From positions 84,183,300 through 84,247,299 of the forward strand of contig OZ024903.1 in assembly GCA_964017125.1 (NCBI GenBank): a stretch of DNA of 64,000 nt. Direction: 5' to 3'. The position numbers were made by a program, and so were the translations under genes. Source of the DNA: Flabesymbios commensalis (taxonomy: Eukaryota; Annelida; Polychaeta; Terebellida; Flabelligeridae). Below are positions 23,686 through 34,750 of this stretch, in pieces. Numbering within the stretch: the first letter of the stretch is position 1; every line of letters starts with the position of its first letter. The notes beneath the pieces are model-generated. The model was given only the letters and a program-made list of their open reading frames with translations, made no database searches and was not told the origin of the DNA.

Positions 23686-23818
23686 CTGTTTGGTTGTGCA
23701 CTATAGAATTCTAACCGTTTGTGGCACGCTTCCTTTGCCCACTACAATCATGACCTTTATGATCCACCCTTGACTCCACGCTTCATTCAACCATACTAGT
23801 TACATGAAATTATATGGC

Positions 23819-24120
23819 GGGGGCCCTGGTGCAGTGGTTAAAGCTGCCCGCTTGGAAAGTCGAATTCAACTTTGTTTCAAATAAACAAAATGTTTCTTCC
23901 TCTCTCATTTGGAATTATTCATTATTATGGGGAACTACCATGACCGATAAGTAGCGTGCTCGACATCAAACCGCCAGGGCTCGAATTTCGAATCCTGTGT
24001 CTGAAGGACAGTGTCATCTCATTCATCACACCATCCTCAGGATATTCTCCTGGTCCAGTTTAACCTATATATACATGTGCACAAAGGTGTCCTAAAACCC
24101 GATTCATTTCATTTTACTTC
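23819..24120 (+). mobile_element. dimeric tRNA-like SINE, diverged copy
   Basis: The first monomer is degenerate (GGGGCCCTGGTGCAGTGGTT, B box weak). The second has ATGACCGATAAGTAGCGTGC and GGCTCGAATTTCGAATCC. Tail CCCGATTCATTTCATTTTAC. An older copy than 5304-5614. Confidence 0.8.
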
Positions 24121-25020
24121 GCGGTAATGTAGTTAATTATTCAAACACCTGTAATTAGTGTATTCATGGATTTTGTGTTTGCAAATTCAAGCACAAAATC
24201 CATGCATCCATCAATTTTAACCTAAAATTCACCAGATTAGTTTCTAAACAGAACACATTTTTTGTAGTTATCTATTTTTGATGAGCTTTGAACATACTCG
24301 TGTAAGCTATGTCAACGTGGTGAAGACTGCGTAAATTCTAGATATGCTTTTGCACTTTTTTCAGCCTATGTTACGTGATTCATGTAAATATACTCGCTGT
24401 GTTGGCTAGCAGGGCGTTTGTGTGTGATTTGTACGTCCTAATATCACCTGAACACACTATAATATCTACCACGCCCTGTAACCTATTACAGAGCGTGCAT
24501 GCGCTGAGATTGTGTGCACACCATGACATTTGTGATCACACCCTCAACTCAAAATCCTGTCCAACAACACCCATTGACACCTACAAAAGAAGTGTAATAT
24601 TGATCACAAATGAAGAGAAAAAACTGAGTGATTCTGCTGATTCATTGTCCTAATGTTGTTGCTGTGACGTAAATATTGTGTTTTTTAATCATATTATTGT
24701 CATTTATTATTTTAAGCTTATATTAAAAGGTCAGTGCAGTAGATGGTTGAATTTTACAACTCTGAAATTCTGGATAACGCATTGTGGTATTATAGTTGCC
24801 GTGTGATGAATGTTGGTGCAAATATGAAATCAATCGTAACATCGTTATTTTCTAGAAATTTATGCAATATTTATTTTTAAATCCCTTCACGTTTATCATG
24901 TTTATTGCTCGTGGATGACTTTTGTAAACTGCTTTCTAGAAAGGTTACCTTCTTATCTGGTTATGACTGATCAGTATACCTTACTCTTTCGCACATGGGT
25001 GTTGTCTACTCACAATCCTT
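24121..25020 (+). other. intron 1, segment h
   Basis: A short hairpin CATGGATTTTGTG / CACAAAATCCATG lies at about 24165-24205. Otherwise nothing recognised. The 92-residue frame at 24375 has no support. Confidence 0.4.
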
Positions 25021-25024
25021 ATGC

Positions 25025-27195
25025 GATATGGGTGTAAAGTACAGTACACAGCATGCGATCAGTATGCTGGTACGTTTACATGGTGTAAAGTACGGTACAA
25101 GGCATGCGATCAGTACGCTGATACGTTTACATGGTGTAAAGTACGGTACACGGCATGCGATCAGTACGCTGATACGTTTACATGGTGTAAGTACGGTACA
25201 TGGCATGCGATCAGTACGCTGATACGTTTACATGGTGTAAAGTACAGTACACAGCATGCGATCAGTATGCTGGTACGTTTACATGGTGTAAAGTACGGTA
25301 CACGGCATGCGATCAGTACGCTGATAAGTTTACATGGTGTAAAGTGCAGTACACAGCATGCGATCAGTATGCTGGTACGTTTACATGGTGTAAAGTACGG
25401 TACACGGCATGCGATCAGTACGCTGATACGTTTACATGGTGTAAAGTACGGTACACGGCATGCGATCAGTACGCTGATACGTTTACATGGTGTAAAGTAC
25501 GGTACATGGCATGCGATCAGTACGCTGATACGTTTACATGGTGTAAAGTACGGTACACGGCATGCGATCAGTACGCTGATACGTTTACATGGTGTAAAGT
25601 ACAGTACACAGCATGCGATCAGTATGCTGGTACGTTTACATGGTGTAAAGTACGGTACACGGCATGCGATCAGTACGCTGATACGTTTACATGGTGTAAA
25701 GTACGGTACACGGCATGCGATCAGTACGCTGATACGTTTACATGGTGTAAAGTACGGTACATGGCATGCGATCAGTACGCTGATACGTTTACATGGTGTA
25801 AAGTACGGTACACGGCATGCGATCAGTACGCTGATACGTTTACATGGTGTAAAGTACGGTACACGGCATACGATCAGTACGCTGATACGTTTACATGGTG
25901 TAAAGTACGGTACACGGCATGCGATCAGTACGCTGATACGTTTACATGGTGTAAAGTACGGTACACGGCATGCGATCAGTACGCTGATACGTTTACATGG
26001 TGTAAAGTACGGTACACGGCATGCGATCAGTACGCTGATACGTTTACATGGTGTAAAGTTCGGTACACGGCATGCGATCAGTACGCTGATACGTTTACAT
26101 GGTGTAAAGTACGGTACATGGCGTGCAATCGGTACGCTGATACGTTCACATGGTGTAAAGTTCGGTACGTGGCGTGCGATCAGTTTGCTGGTACGCTTAC
26201 ATGGTGTGAGTCACGGCATGTGGCGTACAGTACAGTACACGGCATGCGATCAGTACGCTGGTACGTTTACATGGTGTAAAGTACGGTACACGGCATGCAA
26301 TCGGTACGCTGATACGTTCACATGGTGTAAAGTTCGGTACGTGGCGTGCGATCAGTTTGCTGGTACGTTTACATGGTGTGAGTCACGGCATGTGGCGTAA
26401 AGTACAGTACACGACATGCGATCAGTACGCTGGTACGTTTACATGGTGTAAAGTACGGTACACGGCGTGCAATCGGTACGCTGATACGTTCCCATGGTGT
26501 AAAGTTCGGTACTTGGCGTGCGATCAGTATGCTGGTACGTTTACATGGTGTAAGTCACGGCATGTGGCGTAAAGTACAGTACACGGCATGCGATCAGTAC
26601 GCTGATACGTTTACATCCATGGTGTAAAGTACGGTACACGGCGTGCAATCGGTACGCTGGTACGTTTACATGGTGTAAAGTTCGGTACGTGGCGTGCGAT
26701 CAGTATGCTGGTACGTTTACATGGTGTGAAGTACAGTTGCGGCGAGCGATAAGTGCGCTGGTACGTTTACATGGTGTGAAATAAGTTACGTGGCGTGCGA
26801 TCAGTACGCTTGTACGTTTGCATGATGTAACGTATGGTAAGCGGCGTACGATCAGTACACTGGTGAGATTCCATGGTGTGAAATACGGTACGCGGCGTGC
26901 ACTCAGTACACTGGTATTTTACATGGTGTAAAGTACGGTACGCGGCGTGCGATCAGTAAACTGGTACTCTTACATGGTGTGAAATACGGTATGCGGCGAG
27001 CGATCAGTTCGCTGGTACGTTTATATGGTGTGAAATACAGTACACAGCATGCGATCAGTACGTTCATACGTTTACATGGTGTAAATTACGCTACTCGACA
27101 TGCGATCAGTACGCTGGTAGCCTACGTTTACATGGTGTGAAGTACTGTACGCAGCCAGCGATCAGTACGCTAGTACGTTTACATTGTTGTGTTTC
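25025..27195 (+). repeat. 51-bp minisatellite, about 42 units
   Basis: The unit is 51 bp and contains TACGGTACACGGCATGCGAT, CAGTACGCTGATACG and TTTACATGGTGTAAA. Units are close to identical from 25036 to about 26150 and decay toward 27195. Variants: A (AGTACAGTACACAGC with TATGCTGGTACG), B (the commonest), C (TACATGGC). Five-unit blocks A-B-B-C-B recur at about 25345-25600 and 25600-25855, and a 172-bp block marked by GTGAGTCACGGCATGTGGC recurs at 26206, 26378 and 26550. Because 51 is divisible by 3, frames of 459 and 359 codons stay open; I regard these as by-products, not genes. Confidence 0.97.
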
Positions 27196-27648
27196 GATTT
27201 TTCGCCGCTTGCCCAACATTGGCCAAACATTGGGTCCCCTTATGATGTTTACTGGGTTGTCTTTTGTAAACTTCATTATATTTATCCTCTTGGGTTCCAA
27301 TTAAATTTTCAAATCTATATAGCCTAAATTCACAAAGTTCTTGCTGATGAGGAAATTCACATTGTCACGCAAATTGGACGCTTGTGTCTCGCTAATGCGA
27401 CGCTCAACTTCGGCATGGATCAAAGATAACATTAAATATATATATTGGCCTACATGCATCAGCGTAACATACATTTAGCATGCTGATGATTGTTAATAAA
27501 TTCAACATGTTTCAGGAATTTGTGCCATTTACAGCCTTTTAAAAGTTATTCAATATCGAGTTCAATTTTGTATTGGATTTGTTGTTCAAATAAATCCAGC
27601 GTTGTATTTTTGTAAATGTGCTAAAAACGTATTTCTGTTTGGTTTCAG
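27196..27648 (+). other. end of intron 1 before the second exon
   Basis: A degenerate palindromic-element half lies at about 27209-27260 (GCCCAACATTGGCCAAACAT, ACTGGG). A CT/TTT-rich tract leads to the acceptor at 27648. Confidence 0.5.
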
Positions 27649-27786
27649 GATGACAGCGAGAGCAGCTCGATGGAGAGCGAGCACACGGATTCCCAGGACT
27701 CGAAGCCCAAGCCCAGCGCCCGCCCTCATCCTGAGAGGACCCGCCACACACCCTCAGAATGGCAGATGCTCCGCGGATTACACCAG
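27649..27786 (+). CDS. OSBPL3/6/7: ORP3/6/7-like coding exon: Ser-rich N-terminus and SEWQMLRGL block
   Basis: Acceptor TTTCAG ends at 27648 and the donor CAG|GTATGA starts at 27787. The 46 codons are open in phase 0 and GC-rich against an AT-rich background. They encode residues 12-57 of the assembled protein: an acidic/Ser segment (DDSESSSMESE), a Pro/Arg segment, and TPSEWQMLRGLHQ. The last block resembles the W-E-[VI]-[VI]-E-G-L segment just before the PH domain in vertebrate ORP3/6. It is followed after a 2.6-kb intron by the first PH exon. A palindromic repeat begins 93 bp past the donor and the 51-bp minisatellite ends about 450 bp upstream. Confidence 0.85.
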
Positions 27787-27879
27787 GTATGAATCAGGCT
27801 AATTCAGTGATAATAAACGCCGTTGTTATTACGCGGGATTTCTAGTCTACCGTGATATTGACGGGGTCCAGTGTCTCCG

Positions 27880-27988
27880 CCCAACATACACAAGACATTG
27901 AACCAATGCTGGTTCAATGCTGGCCCAGCGTCTACGACGCTGGTCCAACATTGAACCAGCATGGGTTCAACGCCTTGTATTTGCTGGG
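27880..27988. mobile_element. palindromic element (CCCAGC family), full-length copy 6
   Basis: Arms 27880-27932 and 27936-27988 are each 53 bp and pair at 45 positions around a TAC loop (GCGTC-TAC-GACGC). Ends CCCAACATACACAAGACATT and TTGTATTTGCTGGG define the terminal inverted repeats. It starts 93 bp after the exon donor at 27787. Confidence 0.88.
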
Positions 27989-28322
27989 CATTCTATAATC
28001 CTGTTCTGGAGATCCACTTGGGAAATCCCGCCACACATAGGATACGTTGGGAACAGCTGTCAGTATTCTACAGTAATAATGACTGTTTATAAACATGCTA
28101 AAGCTATATCCAATCGGCGTGTAATTTTAGATGTTATTACGTAAGTCTGATCACCACCTTATCACAGTATATCTTAAGTATCTTCACTGTCATGATGACA
28201 AACCCAGGCCTCTCAGTTGGACTATTGGCAAGTACTCTCATGAGTACATGGTGGTTATCATAATTATACCATGTATGCACAGGTGCATTATCTGATTGAA
28301 CTTATCATCATGTATAATCAAG

Positions 28323-28385
28323 TCATTTCATTTCATTTCATTTCATGACTGCTTACTTGACAAGTAAACAGTTACTGCTGCCCGG
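28323..28385. repeat. (ATTTC)n tail joined to a CAGTTACTGC hairpin
   Basis: CATTTCATTTCATTTCATTT is followed directly by GACTGCTTACTTGACAAGTA and AACAGTTACTGCTG. The pentamer matches the SINE tail, but the SINE body is absent. Confidence 0.65.
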
Positions 28386-28673
28386 CCGAGTTGTAATATG
28401 ACAAATTAATAACTCGCTGATCTGTAATCATGGTAATGACTACACCCAGAGTATTGCAGCGGAGACTGGCGAGATCTATTGACCACACGTTTTTTCTGTG
28501 TTTGACACGTGGTCAATGATGATGATATTAAGTAATATAGTGGAGCATATATATTTCGGATATTATTGATTTCATTGAGCACATTGAGAGGAAAAGAGAT
28601 ACTGATAATTTTCAGAGAAAAACAGCAGAGAGTGTAAGAATGGCCGATCTCAAACAGGTAGTGTATATGTTAA

Positions 28674-28900
28674 CCCTTTACCCTCTAAGTTATCATTTAT
28701 ACATTTTCACCCACTTGAAGTTGTGGGTCGCGGTAGCGACGCACAACTTCAAGTGGGTGAAAATTACTCGCATTTGTTTAATTTGAGACCAACCATTTGC
28801 AAATGTTGCTGTTTAAACTCACATTTCACTCCCAATAACAGTGATTTGTTCGGCTAATAAAACGGATTAAAACGACTTTTGTCGTGATTAGCGGTGTGAG
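28674..28900 (+). mobile_element. TTAA MITE, hairpin family A, loop in inverted orientation
   Basis: TTAA at 28670-28673, start CCCTTTACCCTCTAAG, hairpin CACTTGAAGTTGTG / CACAACTTCAAGTG. Sequence on both sides of the hairpin (TTTGTTTAATTTGAGACC, CTAATAAAACGGATTAAAAC) is in the same orientation as in copies 45690 and 53483, but the loop reads GGTCGCGGTAGCGACG, the reverse complement of theirs. The right end has decayed. Confidence 0.85.
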
Positions 28901-29126
28901 TGACACTTATACCACATAACATGATAGGTATCCTCCACATTTATTTTAACCATGTGTGATTACCCACCCCTGCCATCATAAATATTAATAATAGTAGACC
29001 ACTTTCACTGTACCTACAATACTCACTATATCCCACACCCGTGACCGATGACTGTCGGCGGTTGATGCCTTTACTGTTTTCATATTGTTATGATTTATGA
29101 CCTCTTGAAATAAAATATATATATTA

Positions 29127-29160
29127 AAGGGATCGTATCTGCCACTTTACCCTTTAATAC
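29127..29160. repeat. short inverted repeat TTAAAGGGATCGTATCTGCC
   Basis: TTAAAGGG at the left and CCCTTTAA at the right enclose ATCGTATCTGCCACTTTA, a core also found at 14124 and 63573. Probably a remnant of a small hairpin element. Confidence 0.5.
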
Positions 29161-29725
29161 CAACGATATGTGCCGTTTCGGGTCACTGAGCTTGAATCTA
29201 CATTTCGACATCTCTGTCAGCAGAGTACAAATGTATCGTTTCTGAGCCGTATAGATCTCAGACGCTCTCGCATGTCAACATATTGAGATAGAGGTGGTTG
29301 ATGCTTAATATGACAAAAACAAGTCCTTTAGACGATCGTGTTTCTGCGATCTTGGCTACTTCATTATGATATTATATTTTAATGACTATTATAATATTTT
29401 TTTTAGTTTTACACATTCTTTGTTTACTGTTCGTTTTCTCTGTATTGAAAGAACGTATCTGCAACTTTGTAAAGTCGCATATACGATCTTTTAATATCGA
29501 GATGACTGTAACATATAACTTTCAATCAGTGTGTCCACACTCGACATTACAATATTACAAATCAGAAGGTTACCCATTTTCATACGAAATATTCTTCTGG
29601 TTATTCAGTTTTGAAAATGTACACTTCTCCATGGGTTTATTTCGCAGCGGACACAATCATTCAACGTTGGTCCAGTATTTCATTTTTTTTTTTTTTTTGC
29701 ATTTTCCTTTGAGTAACTAATCAGG

Positions 29726-29838
29726 GCCCGTATTCTCGTGCGAGTTACGATATATCGTAGGCTTCGGATTGGTCGGGATGGCCATCTCTACCAATCCGAA
29801 GCCTACGATATATCGTAACTTGTACGAATAGACGGGCT
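29726..29838. mobile_element. palindromic MITE with perfect 31-bp arms
   Basis: Arms 29743-29773 and 29790-29820 are perfect inverted repeats built on ACGATATATCGTAGGCTTCG. Outer ends GCCCGTATTCTCGTGC and the approximate complement of TGTACGAATAGACGGGC extend the terminal repeat. A one-arm fragment lies at 12186. Confidence 0.85.
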
Positions 29839-30367
29839 CAGCTCACCTGTTTGCACAAGCCTTATCAAACCAGCCACATTTAAGACCCAATACCAACACG
29901 TGAAAACCCAACTAATACCAACCTCTTCTTGTTTGAATTGTGTCCTTATGATATAATCTCTGAAATATATGATGATTAGTTTATTTTTCGTATCTATTAT
30001 TATAATTTAAAAAATCTTGCTCACGGTTTAGACACCTTGATCATTGAAAATATGTATTTTTAATATCATATCAATAAAAACTACATGTATTTACATGTAA
30101 CGAAAACGATTATAATCGTTGCGCTCATAGGTTCAAACGGCTATACGTTAGACCGATCCAATCGTTGCTGCCCGACAATCTCCACAAATATCTATGTAAT
30201 AGTCAATTTGAATAATATACACTTAGCTGTAGTATTATTTTGGATATAGCTACATGTACATTGCCGATGACAATCTAGTGGTCTGCTTCAAAAAATACAT
30301 ATTTTGTTTTGCAATAATTATTTATAAAAAGTTATTTCTTCAACCTATATGTAATATATGTTAACAG

Positions 30368-30454
30368 GGTGAGAAGTACACACAGAGCAAACCGGAGAAG
30401 CACGAGGGTTACATGACCAAACGCCGTAAATGGCCGATGAAGGGCTGGCACAAG
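30368..30454 (+). CDS. OSBPL3/6/7: ORP3/6/7-like coding exon: start of PH domain
   Basis: Acceptor TTAACAG ends at 30367; donor AAG|GTAACT at 30455. The 29 codons (residues 58-86) are in phase 0. They contain KPEKHEGYMTKRRKWPMKG followed by WHK, nearly the family signature K-H-E-G-[FY]-[ML]-x-K-[KR]-R-K-W-P-[LM]-K-G-W-H-K of the first PH strands in ORP3, ORP6 and ORP7. The basic run KRRKWPMKGWHK is the usual phosphoinositide-binding beta1-beta2 region of a PH domain. The subfamily acts at ER-plasma membrane contacts, with the PH domain reading plasma-membrane phosphoinositides (known for the family, inferred here). Confidence 0.96.
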
Positions 30455-31095
30455 GTAACTCAAGGAACTACATGTACTCATCATGCTCATTGAGTCACTC
30501 TCTCTTACTATGCACATACATGTATTATATTTCGCCGTTTTGATTAATTTTTGCTCCCCAGAGCAAGATGTTATATGCCAGAAAAATGTTTTCTCAAACA
30601 TAAATTATTTACCCCTTACAGCGCGGGGGCCGCCTTTAGTCGTCAGAATCTGACGTCTGTAGAAGTCAGATTATGACGACTGAAATCGATCCCCGCACTG
30701 TAAGAGTAAAAAGATGTATAATGGTCGTAGACCCATAACATAAGTATTCAAATGAATCGGAAAAAGCTAACTTAAGACTTTTAAGATGATTTCAAATTAA
30801 AAAAAAACTTTTAAACAAATTCTGCGCTTTAAGGGTTTAAGGGTAAGTGTGCTAATCACGTTTATAGCCGTGTTCAACTTTTGATTTGTCCTTCAAACAA
30901 CATAATTTGACAGAAAAATGAACAATAAATCAGATAGATTGCTATATATTTTGATTAATAGTGTGTATGTTTTAGTAATTTTGACTCACTTGGAGTTGTG
31001 GGTCGCGGTAGCGAGACACATTTTCAAATGGGTAAAAAATTCAATTCTACAATTTATCGCTTCTCAGATTAATAATATTCCTTTTATCTTTTCAG
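30455..31095 (+). other. intron 3
   Basis: Mostly filled by a family B MITE (30612-30837), then a fragment with CACTTGGAGTTGTGGGTCGC and TTTTCAAATGGGTAAA (about 30985-31040), a family A-type hairpin. Confidence 0.7.
30612..30837 (+). mobile_element. TTAA-type MITE family B in intron 3
   Basis: TTTA at 30608-30611 and 30838-30841 flank ends CCCTTACAGCGCGGGG and TGCGCTTTAAGGG. The interior has CGTCAGAATCTGACG and CCCATAACATAAGTATTCAA. The target duplication is TTTA rather than TTAA. Confidence 0.85.
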
Positions 31096-31149
31096 AGATT
31101 CTTCACCCTTGAAAAAGGCATTTTGGTTTACGCCAAATCCCCCTCCGAT
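31096..31149 (+). CDS. OSBPL3/6/7: ORP3/6/7-like coding exon: PH domain strand 3 (RFFTLEKGILVYAKSPSD)
   Basis: Acceptor TTTTCAG ends at 31095; donor GAT|GTGAGT at 31150. Eighteen codons in phase 0 give residues 87-104, continuing WHK with RFF-x-L-x-K-G-I-L-x-Y-x-K-S-P, the conserved middle of the ORP3/6/7 PH domain. The preceding intron is only 641 bp and the following one is 19.6 kb. A truncated TTAA-type MITE sits about 140 bp downstream. Confidence 0.94.
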
Positions 31150-31289
31150 GTGAGTACACTTTAATTTCTATTTTCCCTCCGCGCCCAAGAACAATATATC
31201 AAAAATATACAATCTGTCTCTTCGGAACCAAAGTGTCTCCTATGTGCCACGCCTATGCTGCTGCAGTATTACCTTCTTTACTAAAAGAA

Positions 31290-31490
31290 CAGAGCACTAC
31301 AAGCTGCGAATTGCTCTCGCAATTCGCGACTTGTAGTGGATGAAGATGAATTGAAGTGCGTGGCAAATGAAATAAGATGTCGTTATTATTAAGACAGTAC
31401 CATGGAAATTTTCGTTCTAAAACCGTAGGATTTAGAAAAAAACTATTTATTCAGAGATGCAAAATTGATGCATAGTAAGGGTTTAAAGAG
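31290..31490 (+). mobile_element. truncated TTAA MITE family D
   Basis: It has the CACTACAAG/CTTGTAGTG hairpin with loop GAATTGC...GCAATTC and the 3' section ATGGAAATTTTCGTTCTAAA. The left end is missing. It lies 140 bp into intron 4. Confidence 0.75.
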
Positions 31491-32440
31491 TTGATTAAAA
31501 ATGTGTAAAAACAGCTCTTGAGGATACATGTAGATGTGATGATGACTCGGCTTGGTGTGATCACTTCTGCTACCAAAGTTATATTTGGTGTGGCCTTTGA
31601 AGCCTTTCAGTACCAGGTTTAGTACAACCTAGTGACAGTGATTGATTAACTTCCACTCTGGCGGAAGTCTGCCATAATTATCTCTGCAGGCGAAACCATC
31701 CAATTGTGCAATACGAAGGCATACGGCAGGAACCGCTTACTGGATAAGTAAGCAGTTACTGCCTTTGTAGTGCGAATTGTCATCAACGGTGATGAGGGAA
31801 AACGCTCGTTCTGACAATATACTAGGTTTCTGTATGTACTTTGGCGACCATAGGGTCAGAATCTCTGTACATGATGGTTACGTTTGTCAAGGACGTTGTA
31901 GAACGTCATTTCGTTTTTCAACAACGTCAAATTCAACTTTAAGTTATTACCGACCCCAAATACGTATTCAATTCATTCGCTTTAAGCAAACACATTGATT
32001 GTTATATGGGCTCAAGTGTAGTTTTGACTCTCACCCAGTTGCGAACATTAAATGGTGTTAAATTGCTAATCAACAACCTTAGCTTAGATAAAGACTAGAG
32101 TAAGCCCGTGACTCGTATGTGGATGCTTTTAAATGATCGATTGGTTTAATTATTATCTTTAATGATTTATTTGACAACACATTTCACCATTTTGCCAGTG
32201 CTTCTACGTAATGTACATAATAACTTGACATATCACATCATATATCTGGAAATCTAACGTTTTCAGGCTTATGTATTCCAAGCAGATCGGCTATCCAAAA
32301 ATCTGACGTATGGAAAAAATGGAATGGCCGTAGACTGTGTGCACGTTCGTCTATTGATAACAAAGATTTATAAGATGTTTGCATGCCAACATTGGACCAA
32401 CATTTCATGTTTACTTGGTAATCCTCCCCTGTCGTACACG
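31491..32440 (+). other. intron 4, segment a
   Basis: Holds a CAGTTACTGC hairpin at 31706-31774 (CCGCTTACTGGATAAGTAAG) and otherwise no recognised feature. Confidence 0.5.
31706..31774. repeat. CAGTAACTGC hairpin element
   Basis: AACCGCTTACTGGATAAGTA followed by AGCAGTTACTGCCTTTG. Borders TTGTGCAATACG / CTTTGTAGTGCG resemble the family's CGTGCAAAGG ends. Confidence 0.6.
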
Positions 32441-33969
32441 TGATCCCAACAAGCCTAGCCTTGCTGAAGGGAAGATGTCTGATGCGGACTGTGAAACATT
32501 TATAGTCAAATCATTAACGTCACACGTAGATTAATTATCAATCATATACAGAAAACGTCCATTCCGCACATGAAGCTTGCCAACTGCAGAGGGCGAGCTT
32601 GCTGGGTTTTCCGATTTTTTTATCCGTCAACTACTTTGCTTGAACGTCTTAGGTGTCCTTACTATGTTTTGAATTTTGAATTTGAGTAATTTTATGATAT
32701 TTTACGTGACTCAAAAACGAAGCAAAAAAGCTGGACCATGGATATATAACAAAATGTAAGGCATCACACAAGGATAACCCATGACAAATTTTGCAGAACT
32801 GAAATCCAAAATGACGAATGGGGGCCATTTTTTTTTTGAAATTATTCAAGAAATCTTGCATGATACATGTAGCTAAATCGGTGATATACAATAAAATGTC
32901 CGGTGTTACACAAGGGCAACACAGGACAATTTTTGAAAATATATAATTCAAAAATGGCAGATTGCCAAGCATTTTGCTTTAATTTTGCTCACTATCTTAG
33001 AGACATGATACATGTAGCTAAAGCGAAAATGTTGTCGGTGTTGCACAACGACAACACATGACACATTTTACAGATATTTAATTCGAAATGGCTATTTTCG
33101 AAGGGCAAGGGGGTCGAGGGGGTCGATCGGGTTTTCGAGATGCCTGTCTCCTGCTGCCAGACAAGAAGTTCCCAACACAGATTGTTTTTCTTCCAACATC
33201 ATCCTCACTTTGTAGCGAGCTTAACACATGGGGGCCAATTGTTGACTCGATGACCAATCTCACTGTAGTAAATAAGTTCCGATGACACAATAATCTCATT
33301 TAGAGAGAGACCAATGGTGTCGTGCAATGGAAAACAACAGTACCTGATCAACGGAATAATAAGCAGTTACTGCGATTTGCTTTCCATGGCAGAATATATA
33401 ATATTATATTGGTACTTGGCGGCTCCATTATGGTGGCATAGCATTCTATATGTGGGCCTTTTATGTTGGCTGAAAACAGCTAAGAACGGTTCATCCAGTG
33501 CGACCTGAACAGTTTTTGTCGTCGAAAGTATTACGTCAGCAGCAATGTTCTCTTAAAAAGAATACAGTTGCGTAACCAACCGGGATTCATTATCTTCTTC
33601 CAGGGAGATATTCTTTAAAATCAATGTCACCGGAGAATGTAGTAGTCCTAAACATGACATGATCCTACGATAGATGTGGAACCAAGCTGCATATAACCAC
33701 ACGTACATGTATATGTGAAGCAGTACAAGAAAAAAATAAAGACAACATCAGACTGCTCGTGTTTTATGCAGTCAACCTGACATACATGTAGGCAGTCACC
33801 CCCAGGGTCTGTCTATAACAGGACGAGAACCACATTGCAAACACTTGGGTCCCGCAGCGTGTTATTGTGGACAGAAAAAGTGCTTAAGAAAAACAGCAGG
33901 TTGTCAAATAAAAAGTAAATCCATCAACCAGAAAAGATCCCAGGCAAATGGCTGACTCGTATTCTGCGT
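32441..33969. repeat. direct duplication of about 1.5 kb, copy 1
   Basis: Nearly identical to 34751-36356, same orientation. Contains GATGCGGACTGTGAAACATT, three tandem units of about 140 bp (32760-33090), an AAGGGCAAGGGGGTCGAG motif and a CAGTTACTGC hairpin remnant (33328-33398). It lacks 81 bp present in the other copy at a CAC...CAC microhomology. Frames at 33088, 33314 and 32649 recur in copy 2 but show no protein-family features. Confidence 0.93.
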
Positions 33970-34750
33970 TCAGTCAACAGTCATAGACTAGAAGCAAAAG
34001 TCATTTAATAAGAGAGCAAAGAGCGTTTTTTAGTACAAGATGCCAACATGGCCATTTTACCTAATTTGAATCGACTGAATCTGAATATCAATATTGGCAA
34101 ACCCAATTTTTTTTTAATTTTCAAGGGCCGAAAATCAACATTCAAAATTGCCGCCATTTTGACGCTATTACGATGCCTAATGCAGTTGATCAACAAAACA
34201 TTCCCATTGAGGTGAACTTATCTTTTAAACAATGACTACACTTTTTATGAACAGAAATATTCATTAACATGCATCTCAAGCAGATTAGATAATGACTTTA
34301 TTAAAAATGCATAACAATAAAATTTAAAGTGGCCGCCATTTTGGCGTTATATGCGGCTATCAACCAAACATCCCAGTGAGAGTAAACTTTTTTTTTTAAT
34401 TAACTAGACTTTATATGAACTAAGATATCCACTAAAATACTGTTAAAACAAAATACATCCTTTCATGTATTTGCAAATGTGTGATAATGGATGGCAGCAC
34501 ATCAGAGATAATGTTTTAAAATGAGTACAATTTGCCAAATGTATACAAAATTACAACAATTACAAAACATTTAAATGTCAACTTTATTTGATGGCACATG
34601 TACTAGCAATTGACACATTGACTATCTATCACCTCTTTACAAGCACAAGCTCTAGTGCAAGACATTCTTTCTTTTTTGCATGAGCAGCGAAAGGTTCTAC
34701 GACCAGTGCGGCGGGTGCAATGGGTTACATCATGGCAAGCTTTAGGGAGA
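33970..34750 (+). other. spacer between the 1.5-kb direct copies
   Basis: Two degenerate units of about 180 bp carry CCGCCATTTTG at about 34150 and 34332. A Cys-rich frame on the minus strand starts within copy 2 and ends at 34603. Confidence 0.6.

Larger units (their letters stand above)
27787..30367 (+). other. intron 2
   Basis: Contains the palindromic element 27880-27988, an (ATTTC)n tail with a CAGTTACTGC hairpin (28323-28385), a family A MITE (28674-28900), a CGTATCTGCC hairpin fragment at 29127, a T run (29682-29698) and a perfect palindrome (29726-29838). No extra exon is seen. Confidence 0.7.

Noticed and set aside
25021-26400. Open frames of 459 and 359 codons across the minisatellite, with a 17-residue repeat
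   Set aside because: The 51-bp period keeps frames open automatically. More than one frame stays open, the one-base-shorter fourth unit shifts register, and no start context, splice site or protein family supports translation.
25025-27195. CRISPR-like array
   Set aside because: Units are contiguous with no variable spacers, and the genome is animal nuclear DNA.
33088-33508. Frames conserved between the two 1.5-kb copies (also 35483-35894)
   Set aside because: Conservation is explained by near identity of the duplicated DNA; no protein motif, and overlapping frames on both strands are equally preserved.
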